Shown: positions 1-6,895, counted from the first letter of the stretch. The stretch is 14,159 bases of DNA from DASTDY01 sp035457345 (GCA_035457345.1 DATIBT010000069.1:1-14159); one strand, 5' to 3'. Translations and numbers: made by a program. Notes: a model not told the origin generated them from the letters alone.

Positions 1-711
1 TATGCGGAAGGCATGTTCTTAGAGACCGCACACACAAGCGACAAGGCGCCCGCTATCGTTAATGCTCAACTGGGTACTATATTTATGCCGGCGTGTCGCG
101 CCAGATTTGCGCAAGAACGGCTTTCGGCCAGGGCGATTGGCGCAATCCATACTGGCGTAGCGGATATTTTAGGCACCTTTGATGAACGCTATGATCCTAA
201 AGGTTTAGATAAGTATGCTGGCACTAAGCCCGAGCTGGTGACGCTTTCGTTGTTTGCTAGACTGGGGTCATTTGATTGGCTTGCTTATCCGGCGTCGCCC
301 CGAGAAGAAACGAATAGCCTTATCGAGTTCAACCACGACAGCTATGTTATCCGTGGCGATATAAAAGTGCCCGTACAAGTTAAGCGCAAAAGCGGTCACA
401 AATACGACCCAACAGTGGCCGTGGTGCGGTTTTATGAGATTATGCAACGGGTAAACGAGGAGCGCCGCCGGCGCACCGTACAGTTGTGGGGAAATAAACG
501 CAGGCCGACTAAACCGCTCGAACCGCTTGGGTATAATGATTTTGCTGATCTGATTGTGCGCGAGGCAAAGGGCCAGTGGTTAAGCGAGCATGAGGCGTGG
601 TTGCTTGAACTGGGCTCAATGGCGGCGGTAACAGAAGTGATGAAAAAAGAGCAAATTATCCAAAACCAACGGGGGATAGAGCGGATGGGCGGGTTGGCAA
701 TCGCCGCATAA
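1..711 (+). CDS. Unrecognised protein, possibly 5'-truncated by the window edge
   Basis: I do not recognise this protein. The first in-frame ATG is at 13 and gives 232 aa, but the frame stays open to base 1, so the true start may lie outside the window. The protein is mixed alpha/beta, soluble and basic in the middle (an Arg-rich stretch near residues 151-154 and K/R-rich residues 161-167), with no membrane segment. Residues 104-128, counted from the ATG at 13, run from acidic/hydrophobic into a VPVQVKRK segment. The spacing of D109/D116 with Q122-x-K124 loosely recalls the D...(E/Q)xK core of PD-(D/E)xK nuclease folds, but this is a weak resemblance and I do not assign a function. The gene ends with TAA at 709-711, 72 nt before the rplS start, with no clear terminator between them. 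Confidence 0.7.
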   Translation, partial: YAEGMFLETAHTSDKAPAIVNAQLGTIFMPACRARFAQERLSARAIGAIHTGVADILGTFDERYDPKGLDKYAGTKPELVTLSLFARLGSFDWLAYPASPREETNSLIEFNHDSYVIRGDIKVPVQVKRKSGHKYDPTVAVVRFYEIMQRVNEERRRRTVQLWGNKRRPTKPLEPLGYNDFADLIVREAKGQWLSEHEAWLLELGSMAAVTEVMKKEQIIQNQRGIERMGGLAIAA

Positions 712-736
712 AACCCTTTCCCTTATGCAACAGATG

Positions 737-745
737 TGGTATTAT
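737..745 (+). promoter_or_regulatory. Candidate extended -10 promoter for rplS
   Basis: TGG followed directly by TATTAT (740-745) matches an extended -10 element (TGn-TATAAT with one mismatch). The -35 region around 717-722 is poor, as is common for extended -10 promoters. Transcription would begin near 752, leaving a leader of about 30 nt before the rplS ATG. Inferred from sequence only. Confidence 0.4.
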
Positions 746-783
746 CGTCATTGAATATTTTAGAAAATGTAAGTGAGAGTGAC

Positions 784-1272
784 ATGTTTGAACTAATCCA
801 GGCCGTTAACAAGGCTCAACGCAAAGCCAAAGTTGTCGATGTTCGCACCGGCGACACTGTTCGCGTGCACCAAAAAATTAAAGAAGGCAACAAAGAGCGT
901 GTTCAGGTGTTTGAAGGCGTTGTTATCCGCACCGACCGCAAAGATAGCCACACTAGCAGCATTACTGTCCGTCGTATTGCGAGCGGTGTAGGCGTAGAAA
1001 AAACTTATTTGCTTCACAGCCCGCTCGTTCTTAAAGTCGAAGTTACCAAGCGCAGTAAAGTCCGCCGCAAATACCTCAGTTATCTACGCCAACGCAGCGG
1101 TAAGTCAGCTCGCCTGAGCGCCGTAGACTTTGACCGCGAAAAGGTCAACCGCGCCAACCATGCTGCCGACGAAGAGATGGAACACATTAAAGAAGAACTC
1201 GCCGAACACCACGACGAATACGCCAAAGAAGAAGCTGCCGAACTCAAAGCGGCAACCGGCGACAAGAAATAA
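784..1272 (+). CDS. rplS: 50S ribosomal protein L19
   Basis: L19 sits at the 30S-50S interface of the ribosome. The protein from the ATG at 784 is 162 aa. Residues 1-115 follow the L19 family closely: an N-terminal helix, then RTGDTVRVHQKI, the QVFEGVVI strand, the ITVRRIASGVGVEKTYLLHSP segment split over two strands, and the basic VTKRSKVRRKYLSYLR region. The family is usually about 115 aa; here residues 116-162 form an extra charged tail, with many Glu residues in a helical EEMEHIKEEL/EEAAEL pattern. A GTG at 736 in the same frame would add 16 residues unlike L19 and is rejected. The ribosome binding site is weak (GAGAG at 774-778). rplS is followed a little further on by rnhB and yraN, as in many bacteria, but here a minus-strand ORF separates them. 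Confidence 0.95.
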   Translation: MFELIQAVNKAQRKAKVVDVRTGDTVRVHQKIKEGNKERVQVFEGVVIRTDRKDSHTSSITVRRIASGVGVEKTYLLHSPLVLKVEVTKRSKVRRKYLSYLRQRSGKSARLSAVDFDREKVNRANHAADEEMEHIKEELAEHHDEYAKEEAAELKAATGDKK

Positions 1273-1280
1273 ATCGATCC

Positions 1281-1320
1281 TACCATAAAACCACCCGTCT
1301 AGCCGGGCGGTTTTATGGTA
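1281..1320. terminator. Bidirectional intrinsic terminator between rplS and the convergent ORF
   Basis: A 16-position inverted repeat (1281-1296 with 1305-1320; one internal mismatch) with an 8-nt loop. The arms begin with a run of A and end with a run of T, so the hairpin works as a rho-independent terminator on both strands. The TAA stop of the minus-strand ORF (1313-1315) lies inside the right arm. Confidence 0.88.
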
Positions 1321-1885
1321 GCCGACCGGAATAATGGCGTGGATATCCTGCGGGTGGTTCGTGGGCTTGCAAGCAGGCATCTAGGAGGGTAAGTGTCCGC
1401 CTGCCGAATCGTTCACTGCGGCCGGCTGGCTCAAACAGGCCGCTTATATTGGCAAAATGTTCGAATTGCCAATAAGTCACGCTGTCGCTAAAAATGATGC
1501 GGTCCGAGTAGTCTGATACTTCGCACGTGACGCCCCGGCTAGCAATGAATGCGGCGTCTTGTGGGCTATGCACCATAAAGCGGGCAGCGTTGATATGGGC
1601 AATGACGCCAAACCCTCGGTCCATGCCTTCGCGGCCGCGGCGGCTGGGACCCTTAAGGGAAATAAAAAGACTTGGGTCGGTATCAAATACGATAGGAGGG
1701 GTGAAACAAAGGGCTACTTCTTCGCATGCCGCAGAGTAATCGTAAGTAAAGGTTTCTGCGTTGGGTCCAGGAAGCCAGAGTTCATTGCAGACGGTGGCGA
1801 CACGGTCCCGCAAGCGTCCGTGGGGTTGTTGCCATTCAGGGGTGCGGAAGTGAAGGTATGTATCGTACTGGGCGGTTTCTGACAT
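1313..1885 (-). CDS. Unrecognised 190-aa protein
   Basis: I do not recognise this protein. The ORF from the ATG at 1885 to the TAA at 1313 encodes 190 aa. A Shine-Dalgarno AGAGGT is read on the minus strand about 5 nt before the ATG, which supports this start. The sequence is soluble and aromatic-rich, with an N-terminal HFRTPEW segment, a CFTPPIVFDTDPSLFISL beta-like core around residues 60-77, a basic SRRGREGMDR loop, and a C-terminal ERFGRRTLTLLDACLQAH helix. There is no signal peptide or membrane segment and no catalytic motif I can name. It diverges from rnhB across a very short (about 30 nt) promoter region and converges on rplS, sharing its terminator. It is probably a single-gene transcript. 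Confidence 0.72.
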   Translation of the reverse strand: MSETAQYDTYLHFRTPEWQQPHGRLRDRVATVCNELWLPGPNAETFTYDYSAACEEVALCFTPPIVFDTDPSLFISLKGPSRRGREGMDRGFGVIAHINAARFMVHSPQDAAFIASRGVTCEVSDYSDRIIFSDSVTYWQFEHFANISGLFEPAGRSERFGRRTLTLLDACLQAHEPPAGYPRHYSGRLP

Positions 1886-1895
1886 GATTGTACCT

Positions 1896-1901
1896 CTATG
1901 A
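1896..1901 (+). promoter_or_regulatory. Candidate -10 element for rnhB-yraN
   Basis: TATGAT lies 13 nt upstream of the rnhB ATG at 1915, in the roughly 30-nt gap between the divergent genes. If used, transcription starts about 7 nt before the ATG, so the mRNA would be almost leaderless; no Shine-Dalgarno is visible. No convincing -35 is seen. The same bases overlap the promoter and ribosome binding region of the divergent ORF. Confidence 0.35.
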
Positions 1902-1914
1902 TACAGTAGAAATA

Positions 1915-2472
1915 ATGATTATCGGGGTAGATGAGGTTGGAAGGGGCAGTTGGGCCGGGCCGGTGTGCGTGGCTGCAGTCGCGTGGCCTGATGGGGTAAT
2001 TGTTGATGGCCTAAACGACAGCAAGCAAGTGGCTGCCAAAAAACGCCCCTTGGTGGCGAGGCTTGTTAAGGAGCACGCCACAAGTATTGGCATAGGATGG
2101 GTTGCTGCTGCGGCTGTGGATAACATTGGGGTTGCGCGCGCACTGCAACATGCGGCACAATGCGCCGTAGCTGAGTTGGGCGACTTGCAAGCACCCATTG
2201 TGGTCGACGGCCGTGACCGCTTGCTCGGCGATATTCCTGCGCAGTACGTCATTAAAGCCGACACGACGGTGCCGGCAGTAATGGCGGCTTCAATAATTGC
2301 TAAAGTTGCAAGAGATACCTATATGCAAGAGTTAGATAAACAGTTTGGCAGATACCAATTTAGTAAACATGTTGGGTATGGGACAGTGTTGCATCGTCAG
2401 CTTATTGCTCAATTTGGCCCCTGTGAGCACCACCGTTTAAGCTACGCTCCGCTCAAAGCCTACGCTTCGTGA
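1915..2472 (+). CDS. rnhB: Ribonuclease HII
   Basis: RNase HII cuts the RNA strand of RNA-DNA hybrids and single ribonucleotides misincorporated in DNA, using a two-metal mechanism. From the ATG at 1915 the protein is 185 aa, near the usual 190-200. The family signature GVDEVGRGSWAGPV lies at residues 4-17, giving catalytic D6 and E7. NDSKQ follows at 34-38, VVDG gives D98, and the KADTTVPAVMAASIIAKVARD region supplies D116, so all four acidic residues are present. The C-terminal GYGT..H segment is also typical. An upstream TTG at 1888 would add nine non-conserved residues and is rejected. The stop overlaps the start of yraN by 4 nt (GTGA), suggesting coupled translation. Confidence 0.95.
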   Translation: MIIGVDEVGRGSWAGPVCVAAVAWPDGVIVDGLNDSKQVAAKKRPLVARLVKEHATSIGIGWVAAAAVDNIGVARALQHAAQCAVAELGDLQAPIVVDGRDRLLGDIPAQYVIKADTTVPAVMAASIIAKVARDTYMQELDKQFGRYQFSKHVGYGTVLHRQLIAQFGPCEHHRLSYAPLKAYAS

Positions 2473-2807
2473 GTACTCGCATTGGCCGTATGGCCGAGCA
2501 GGCAGCCGCTGATTATTTGCAGCGGTATGGGTTTGAGGTGCTTGAACAAAATTGGCGTACTCGCTGGTGCGAAATTGATATTGTGGCAAAGCGTGGCGAC
2601 ACGATGTGTTTCGTTGAGGTTAAATACCGTGGACGGACAGATTGGGGGAGTGGGCTGGAATACATAACGCGCCGCAAGCTGCAACAAATGCATTTTGCTG
2701 CCGAGTTTTGGCTGGCGCGGCACCCCCATGCAGGAGGCGTCCGCTTGGTAGCCATTGAGCTTAGTGGCGAGCCGCCTAGTGTGACAGGATGGGTGCCTAT
2801 TGGATAG
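2469..2807 (+). CDS. YraN/UPF0102 family endonuclease-fold protein
   Basis: A 112-aa protein of the UPF0102 (YraN) family, whose members have a PD-(D/E)xK endonuclease fold and occur beside rnhB in many genomes; the exact role is not settled. The GTG at 2469 overlaps the rnhB TGA in a GTGA junction, which fixes the start. Seen in order: an N-terminal helix with GRMAEQAAADYL (residues 6-17), the EIDIVA strand with D37, and FVEVKYR with E50-x-K52, which together form the expected nuclease core. The C-terminus is short and strand-like. The last 11 nt overlap the 3' end of the convergent minus-strand gene, and no terminator is visible after it. Confidence 0.88.
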   Translation: MSTRIGRMAEQAAADYLQRYGFEVLEQNWRTRWCEIDIVAKRGDTMCFVEVKYRGRTDWGSGLEYITRRKLQQMHFAAEFWLARHPHAGGVRLVAIELSGEPPSVTGWVPIG

Positions 2808-3594
2808 CTGCCCTAATTTGTTTCGCGGCTTCGCCCATAGCCGGTTTTGCTTCTAAGAATCGGAGTGCACGCTCCACGACTTCACGGCCGTTAGCGTGTT
2901 CACGGATGACTAGCTTGCTTATGCCAATAAGCGCGTGCAGAGATGTCTCGTCGTGCGTGTTTGATTCGGCATATGTGGCAAATAGAAACAGCGTTTTGTC
3001 GGCATTTATGCGGCTTTTGCCTGGTTGTATGCGGCGGCCAACCCAGGCGGTCATGTCTGGTTTGTTCGCGAGTGCCGCCATGCAGGTGCGCCGCATGCCG
3101 TCAAACACTTGCAAGTAATGGTTGCGTTCAATAAGCATAATTGGCAGACTGTCACGAAGTGGTTCTGGTCTCATACCTACTGCGTCTTGTTGCGTTGCAT
3201 AGCCAGGGTTCGAGCGCCAGACCTCCGCAAAGGTCGAAGGGTGCCAGTTGGCTTTGGCTAAGATGGGATCCATGAACGGGCTCATGCCAGTCATGCGAAT
3301 ATCGTCCAGGGCTATCCTTTCCAGGCGCCACTGCAAACCGCTGTCAGTCAGAAACCGGTATACCCACTTACACTTGTAGCCCTCTGCCAGTCCCGCAAGC
3401 AGTTCCCAAAGTGAACTGGTGCCAATGGTCTGGGGAAGTTTAGAAGCGCCCTCAGCTAAGCGGTCATAGAAGTTTTTTGGCTGCCCAGGAAAAAGCTTTA
3501 TGAACTCGTGGTGAATGTATTGTAAAGCAATTTCTTGCGGATCAACCTCGGGCCTTAACACTTCAAGTGCTTCAGGTGTAGAGTGTTCTGCCAC
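2797..3594 (-). CDS. Protein with a ParB/sulfiredoxin-like DG..R motif
   Basis: 265 aa, starting with GTG at 3594, which shares one base with the TAG stop of the aminopeptidase gene upstream (TAGTG), so the two are almost certainly co-transcribed and coupled. I do not recognise the full protein. The central part (about residues 150-188) reads SLPIMLIERNHYLQVFDGMRR and then a helix and AWVGR strand; the strand-DGxxR-helix-strand arrangement resembles the nucleotide-binding/active motif (DGxHR) of ParB/sulfiredoxin-like domains. Residues 20-100 are helical and hydrophobic enough to be a folded domain; the C-terminal third is also helical (LIGISKLVIREHANGREVVERALRFLEAK, split over two helices). 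No membrane segment. The function is open: a DNA-associated, kinase-like or modifying role is only a guess. Confidence 0.78.
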   Translation of the reverse strand: MAEHSTPEALEVLRPEVDPQEIALQYIHHEFIKLFPGQPKNFYDRLAEGASKLPQTIGTSSLWELLAGLAEGYKCKWVYRFLTDSGLQWRLERIALDDIRMTGMSPFMDPILAKANWHPSTFAEVWRSNPGYATQQDAVGMRPEPLRDSLPIMLIERNHYLQVFDGMRRTCMAALANKPDMTAWVGRRIQPGKSRINADKTLFLFATYAESNTHDETSLHALIGISKLVIREHANGREVVERALRFLEAKPAMGEAAKQIRAAIQ

Positions 3595-6155
3595 TACTTG
3601 GCCGCCTTGCTCTTTAAGTAGTCGGCTATGCCGGATAGGTCGCGTTCACGCCATAGTACGCGTGTTTCTATCTCTTCTATGCCTTGGCGAATAACCATTG
3701 CTATGTCTGACTCGTTAAGTTTTGGCTCAAAGAATGCCTTGTATTGTTCCAGTTCCTCGCGCGTGGCGAGCGCGCTGGAAGAGTATTTAGGAAAGTCAGC
3801 GTAATCGTGGCTATTTTTGAACTGTTTGGTGATCCAATCCCAGTTATTGATCATCCAGTCCCAAGCGGCGCTGCGGGCGTGCCGGTTACGAATAGTGTAA
3901 ATGAACCAGTAGGCTAGATCCTGCGGCTTAACAAGTTTAGACGTAAAGAGCTTGGTGGCATCTTTGGCGAGCTCAGGGTCGCGCATGCTCGTCATGCCAA
4001 CGGTTAGATTGACGCGTTCATCGGCAGAGCGGGCTGTTTTGTACCACTCAAGAAGACGCTCGTAGGCGGGACGGCCTCGTTCGCGCACAGCAACGGCGAA
4101 CACAATACTGCGGAGCTCTGGTGCGGCAATAGCTTCGGGTTGCTGGGCGGCATCGAACATATTCAGTAAGTGGTCGATAACGGCCGGCACTTCAGCGTAT
4201 GCCATGAGGCCGATAATAGAGGGGCGCAAGAGCTCGTCAAAATACGGCTCACCCGGTTTTTTATCCCAACCAAGGCGGTCATATTGTGCATGGACCAGCT
4301 GTGCAACGTATTTTTGCAGATGGGGTTTAATTGCTGGATCGTCATTGACGATGGTTCTAGCCGCACCTATGGCGCTGCTCATTGCCTGCCAAACCGGGAA
4401 CGATGACTCGCTGGTATAGGCGGCTAATAGCTTGAGTACGTCTGCGGTGGATTGCACGCCCGCACGGGCGAGCGCAATGTTATCAATAAGCAGGCCCTGA
4501 CGGTCAACTACTGGCAATTTGCCGTTCTTTACTTCCATGGCTATGGCATCTAACAGCGCTCCCTGATAATGGGTGTGGTAAAAGCCCGTATACCCACGAT
4601 TGATGATGACTGGCTGTGCGGCTGCAGCAAAGCTTGCCTGTTTAGTTTGTAAGAGTTCGTCTGCTATCTCGTCGCTCAGCAGGGGAAGCGGCCAGACGGT
4701 TTCATTATTTGCTGCTTGTTTTGCATTGGCATAAAAACGACGTTGCTCGATGGCTACGGTGGTGGGGGTAGGCGAGGCTACGCTTACTACTGGGTGGCCC
4801 GGCTGCTCAATCCAGCGTTTCATAAATTGACTGACGTCTTTACCGGAAGCCTTGTCGAGTGCGGCCCAAAGATCATCTGCGCTCGTATTGCCGTATTTGT
4901 GTGCTGCCATGTACAGGCGCAGGCCGTCGCGAAATACGTCTTCACCTAAGTAGCCTTGGAGCATGCGAATGAGGCAGGCCCCCTTCGCGTACACAATAGC
5001 GGGGTCAAATAAGCTGTGCAATTCATCTGGATGCTTCACAGGTTGCCGCACCGCCTGGACGTTAGCAAGCCCATCGCGATTGAACGCATATTGCTGTTCG
5101 CTGGCGCCGAACGAATCCCATATTCGCCACTCTGGCATAAGCTTGTCGACGCCATAGTGCTCCATCCATTTGGCAAAACTTTCATTTAGCCAAAGGTCAT
5201 CCCACCACTTCATGGTGACTAAGTTGCCGAACCACTGGTGAGAGAGTTCGTGCATAACGACTGCTGCGACCCATTCTTTAAGGTCGGCGGAGGAATTCTT
5301 TTCGTCGAACAGCATGGCATTTTCGCGGAAGGTAATGAGACCCCAGTTTTCCATGGCACCGGCTGCAAAATCAGGCACGGCTACCAAGTCGCATTTTGGC
5401 AGCGGGTAGGTTGTCCCAAAAAAATTGTCTAAAAATTCTAAACTGCGAGCGGCAAAATCGAGGGCAAATCTGGTGTGTTCTACGTTGTCTGGTGTGGCAT
5501 AACAGCGTACGAGTACGCCATTTTTGTTTGTCATTTCGGTATAGCTAAGCTCGCCGAATACAAATGCCAGCAGGTAGGGGCTCATTTTGGGCGTGGGTTC
5601 AAATGACGTAACGAGCGCGTTCTGTTCTTTGCGACTCTGCCTAACCGGTGTATTACCAAGCACGGTGACGCCGAATGCAGTAGTGAGAGTCAGGTCAAAT
5701 GTTGCTTTTGCCAGCGGTTCGTCGACACAAGGGAATGCCTCACGCGCATAATGGCTCTCCAGTTGGGTCATTATGAGCTCTTTGTTTTTGCCGTCGTGCT
5801 TGAAGTAGCAAGGGTAAATACCATGCATAGGGTCGGTTATTGCGCCTTCAAATCCAATAGTAACGACGTGTTGGCCTTTGGCTAATTCACCTGTGGCGGT
5901 AAATGCCATTTCATCATCTTTGCCAGCTTTCCATGTCGCTTCCTTGCCGTCGATAGTAGCACTGGTAATAGTGAGGTCTTTGCTGTGCAGGATAATTTCG
6001 TGCCCCAATTGCAGAAGTACGCCGTCGATGCTGACAGTCCCGCTAAATTTGCGGTCAGTTTGTTTGGTAAAATCCAGCGAAAGCGTGTAGGTGTTCGGTG
6101 TAAATAGTGTGGTGAGTTGTCGTACGGCTTTAGTCATATATTTAGTGTACCCCAT
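3594..6155 (-). CDS. pepN: M1 family aminopeptidase (PepN-like, zinc metallopeptidase)
   Basis: Removes N-terminal residues from peptides, probably in the cytoplasm (no signal peptide). The 853-aa product has the full M1 layout: an N-terminal beta domain with FPCVDEP near 141-147, the substrate-binding GAMEN at 266-270, the zinc site HELSH at 302-306 with third ligand E325 in WLNES, and the likely proton donor Y389 in FDPAIVYAKGA. The C-terminal half is helical, like the ERAP1_C-type domain. All key residues are intact, so it should be active. Two starts are possible: ATG at 6155 and ATG at 6137 (giving MTKAVRQ, 847 aa); neither has a clear Shine-Dalgarno, and the second may fit the family better. 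It heads a two-gene unit with the DG..R protein. Uptake and digestion of host or environmental peptides would suit a reduced CPR cell, but that is inference. Confidence 0.93.
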   Translation of the reverse strand: MGYTKYMTKAVRQLTTLFTPNTYTLSLDFTKQTDRKFSGTVSIDGVLLQLGHEIILHSKDLTITSATIDGKEATWKAGKDDEMAFTATGELAKGQHVVTIGFEGAITDPMHGIYPCYFKHDGKNKELIMTQLESHYAREAFPCVDEPLAKATFDLTLTTAFGVTVLGNTPVRQSRKEQNALVTSFEPTPKMSPYLLAFVFGELSYTEMTNKNGVLVRCYATPDNVEHTRFALDFAARSLEFLDNFFGTTYPLPKCDLVAVPDFAAGAMENWGLITFRENAMLFDEKNSSADLKEWVAAVVMHELSHQWFGNLVTMKWWDDLWLNESFAKWMEHYGVDKLMPEWRIWDSFGASEQQYAFNRDGLANVQAVRQPVKHPDELHSLFDPAIVYAKGACLIRMLQGYLGEDVFRDGLRLYMAAHKYGNTSADDLWAALDKASGKDVSQFMKRWIEQPGHPVVSVASPTPTTVAIEQRRFYANAKQAANNETVWPLPLLSDEIADELLQTKQASFAAAAQPVIINRGYTGFYHTHYQGALLDAIAMEVKNGKLPVVDRQGLLIDNIALARAGVQSTADVLKLLAAYTSESSFPVWQAMSSAIGAARTIVNDDPAIKPHLQKYVAQLVHAQYDRLGWDKKPGEPYFDELLRPSIIGLMAYAEVPAVIDHLLNMFDAAQQPEAIAAPELRSIVFAVAVRERGRPAYERLLEWYKTARSADERVNLTVGMTSMRDPELAKDATKLFTSKLVKPQDLAYWFIYTIRNRHARSAAWDWMINNWDWITKQFKNSHDYADFPKYSSSALATREELEQYKAFFEPKLNESDIAMVIRQGIEEIETRVLWRERDLSGIADYLKSKAAK

Positions 6156-6174
6156 ATGTGGGAGGGTAAGTGTA

Positions 6175-6206
6175 TTGACATTTATGCATAAGTATTATAA
6201 TATAAT
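6175..6206 (+). promoter_or_regulatory. Strong sigma70-type promoter for the 151-aa orphan gene
   Basis: A perfect TTGACA (6175-6180) is followed by overlapping -10 candidates: TATAAT at 6196-6201 (15-nt spacer), TAATAT at 6198-6203 (17-nt spacer) and TATAAT at 6201-6206 (20-nt spacer). Transcription would start near 6208-6213. This is the best -35 in the window and lies back to back with the start of the divergent aminopeptidase gene. Confidence 0.75.
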
Positions 6207-6217
6207 CATAATCCGAA

Positions 6218-6263
6218 GCAGGGTCCTGCGTCGGCACGCACCCTGCACAACTCCAGACCGGAG
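6218..6263 (+). promoter_or_regulatory. Structured 5' leader of the 151-aa orphan gene
   Basis: Two hairpins lie between promoter and start codon. The first pairs GCAGGGT (6218-6224) with ACCCTGC (6240-6246), with an inner GCGT/ACGC stem (6228-6231 with 6236-6239), a CGGC tetraloop and a 3-nt bulge. The second pairs CTCC (6251-6254) with GGAG (6260-6263), which is part of the Shine-Dalgarno GGAGG at 6260-6264 and could partly hide it. The structure is seen in sequence; a regulatory role (RNA stability, protein binding or translational control) is inference. Confidence 0.45.
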
Positions 6264-6269
6264 GAAACC

Positions 6270-6725
6270 ATGAACTTGTTCTTCACACTCTTCGTCAACT
6301 TCTTCACGCGCAACCGCACGGTGGCCAAGCGGCTCGGCGCCCTTTCCGGGGCGTTGTCCCACATCAACCACCAGCGGGAGCTGCTCGCCGAGGCCCTTCG
6401 GGTCGCGATCGAGCAGGGTTCTCAGGCGGAGCTGCCCGAGCAAGTCGCGCACATTGGCGACGGCATCACGCTGGTTGTCCAGTTCCACCCCAACGACCAC
6501 CACGACCGTATGACGGTGCTGGCGCAGACCACGCTCACTGACCCGAACTACCTGCTCGTCGAGATGATCCGTCAGGCGCTGGCCAACGACATCGCCCACA
6601 ACGGGCTCGGTGCCCGGGAGGTGCTCGACGGCGGACGCCGCGGCTACCTCATCACGGTCAACGGCGCCACGCACGATCTCGTGGACCAGTACCGCGCCTC
6701 GCGGTGGCCGAAGACCAGCCGCTGA
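6270..6725 (+). CDS. GC-rich orphan protein, 151 aa
   Basis: I do not recognise this protein. It starts at ATG 6270, five nt after a strong GGAGG Shine-Dalgarno, and ends at TGA 6723-6725. The N-terminus is short and hydrophobic/amphipathic (MNLFFTLFVNFF), then basic (RNRTVAKR); this might be a membrane-associating helix but is too short for a clear transmembrane segment. Residues 30-60 form a long helix (HQRELLAEALRVAIEQG), followed by strand-like HIGDGITLVVQFHP, a His/Asp-rich turn, and a helix VEMIRQALANDIAHNG; the C-terminus carries a GGRRGYLITVNG strand pair. GC content is about 67% over 6301-6540 (161 of 240 counted), well above the neighbouring housekeeping genes. It has its own promoter, structured leader and terminator, so it is a single-gene unit. 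The 178-aa ORF on the opposite strand has no comparable signals and is judged a shadow. Confidence 0.78.
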   Translation: MNLFFTLFVNFFTRNRTVAKRLGALSGALSHINHQRELLAEALRVAIEQGSQAELPEQVAHIGDGITLVVQFHPNDHHDRMTVLAQTTLTDPNYLLVEMIRQALANDIAHNGLGAREVLDGGRRGYLITVNGATHDLVDQYRASRWPKTSR

Positions 6726-6733
6726 CAACAAGC

Positions 6734-6809
6734 TTCATGGGCCGAACGCACACGCACTTTCATGCGCCGGCGTTCGGTGTACAAGTGTAGGGTGCGTTCA
6801 ACCCATGAA
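6734..6809 (+). repeat. Long inverted repeat with an alternative, mutually exclusive hairpin
   Basis: Form A: TTCATGGG (6734-6741) pairs with CCCATGAA (6802-6809), then after a 2-nt mismatch GAACGCAC (6744-6751) pairs with GTGCGTTC (6792-6799), and CACTT (6755-6759) with AAGTG (6783-6787). Form B: CCGAACGC (6742-6749) pairs with GCGTTCGG (6770-6777). The forms share bases and cannot coexist. The element begins 8 nt after the stop of the 151-aa orphan gene and is followed by the terminator at 6821. Confidence 0.6.
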
Positions 6810-6820
6810 ATTATTATCTT

Positions 6821-6843
6821 CCGGCTAGTAGGCCGGTTTTTTT
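6821..6843 (+). terminator. Rho-independent terminator of the 151-aa orphan gene
   Basis: CCGGC (6821-6825) pairs with GCCGG (6832-6836) around a 6-nt loop and is followed at once by seven T (6837-6843). It separates this transcript from the next orphan gene, whose -10 starts at 6890. Confidence 0.82.
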
Positions 6844-6889
6844 GTATGGCGAGTGCGCCACAAGGCTGCAGCAATCTGTTGTTCGGGGG

Positions 6890-6895
6890 TATAAT
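6890..6895 (+). promoter_or_regulatory. -10 element for the 115-aa orphan gene
   Basis: A perfect TATAAT lies 29 nt upstream of the ATG at 6925. The expected -35 position (about 6867-6872) has no good match. Transcription would start near 6902, giving a short leader that contains the Shine-Dalgarno GAGGAAGG (6914-6921). Confidence 0.6.

Noticed and set aside
736..783. In-frame GTG giving a longer L19
   Set aside because: The 16 added residues do not resemble L19 and the region carries a -10-like TATTAT; ATG 784 gives the usual N-terminus.
4716..5432. Several short plus-strand ORFs within the aminopeptidase gene
   Set aside because: Opposite strand of a continuous conserved M1 coding sequence; no start signals.
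6195..6731. 178-aa minus-strand ORF opposite the 151-aa orphan gene
   Set aside because: No Shine-Dalgarno or promoter in that direction, and low-complexity V/D/R/E composition typical of the antisense of a GC-rich gene; the plus strand has all start signals.
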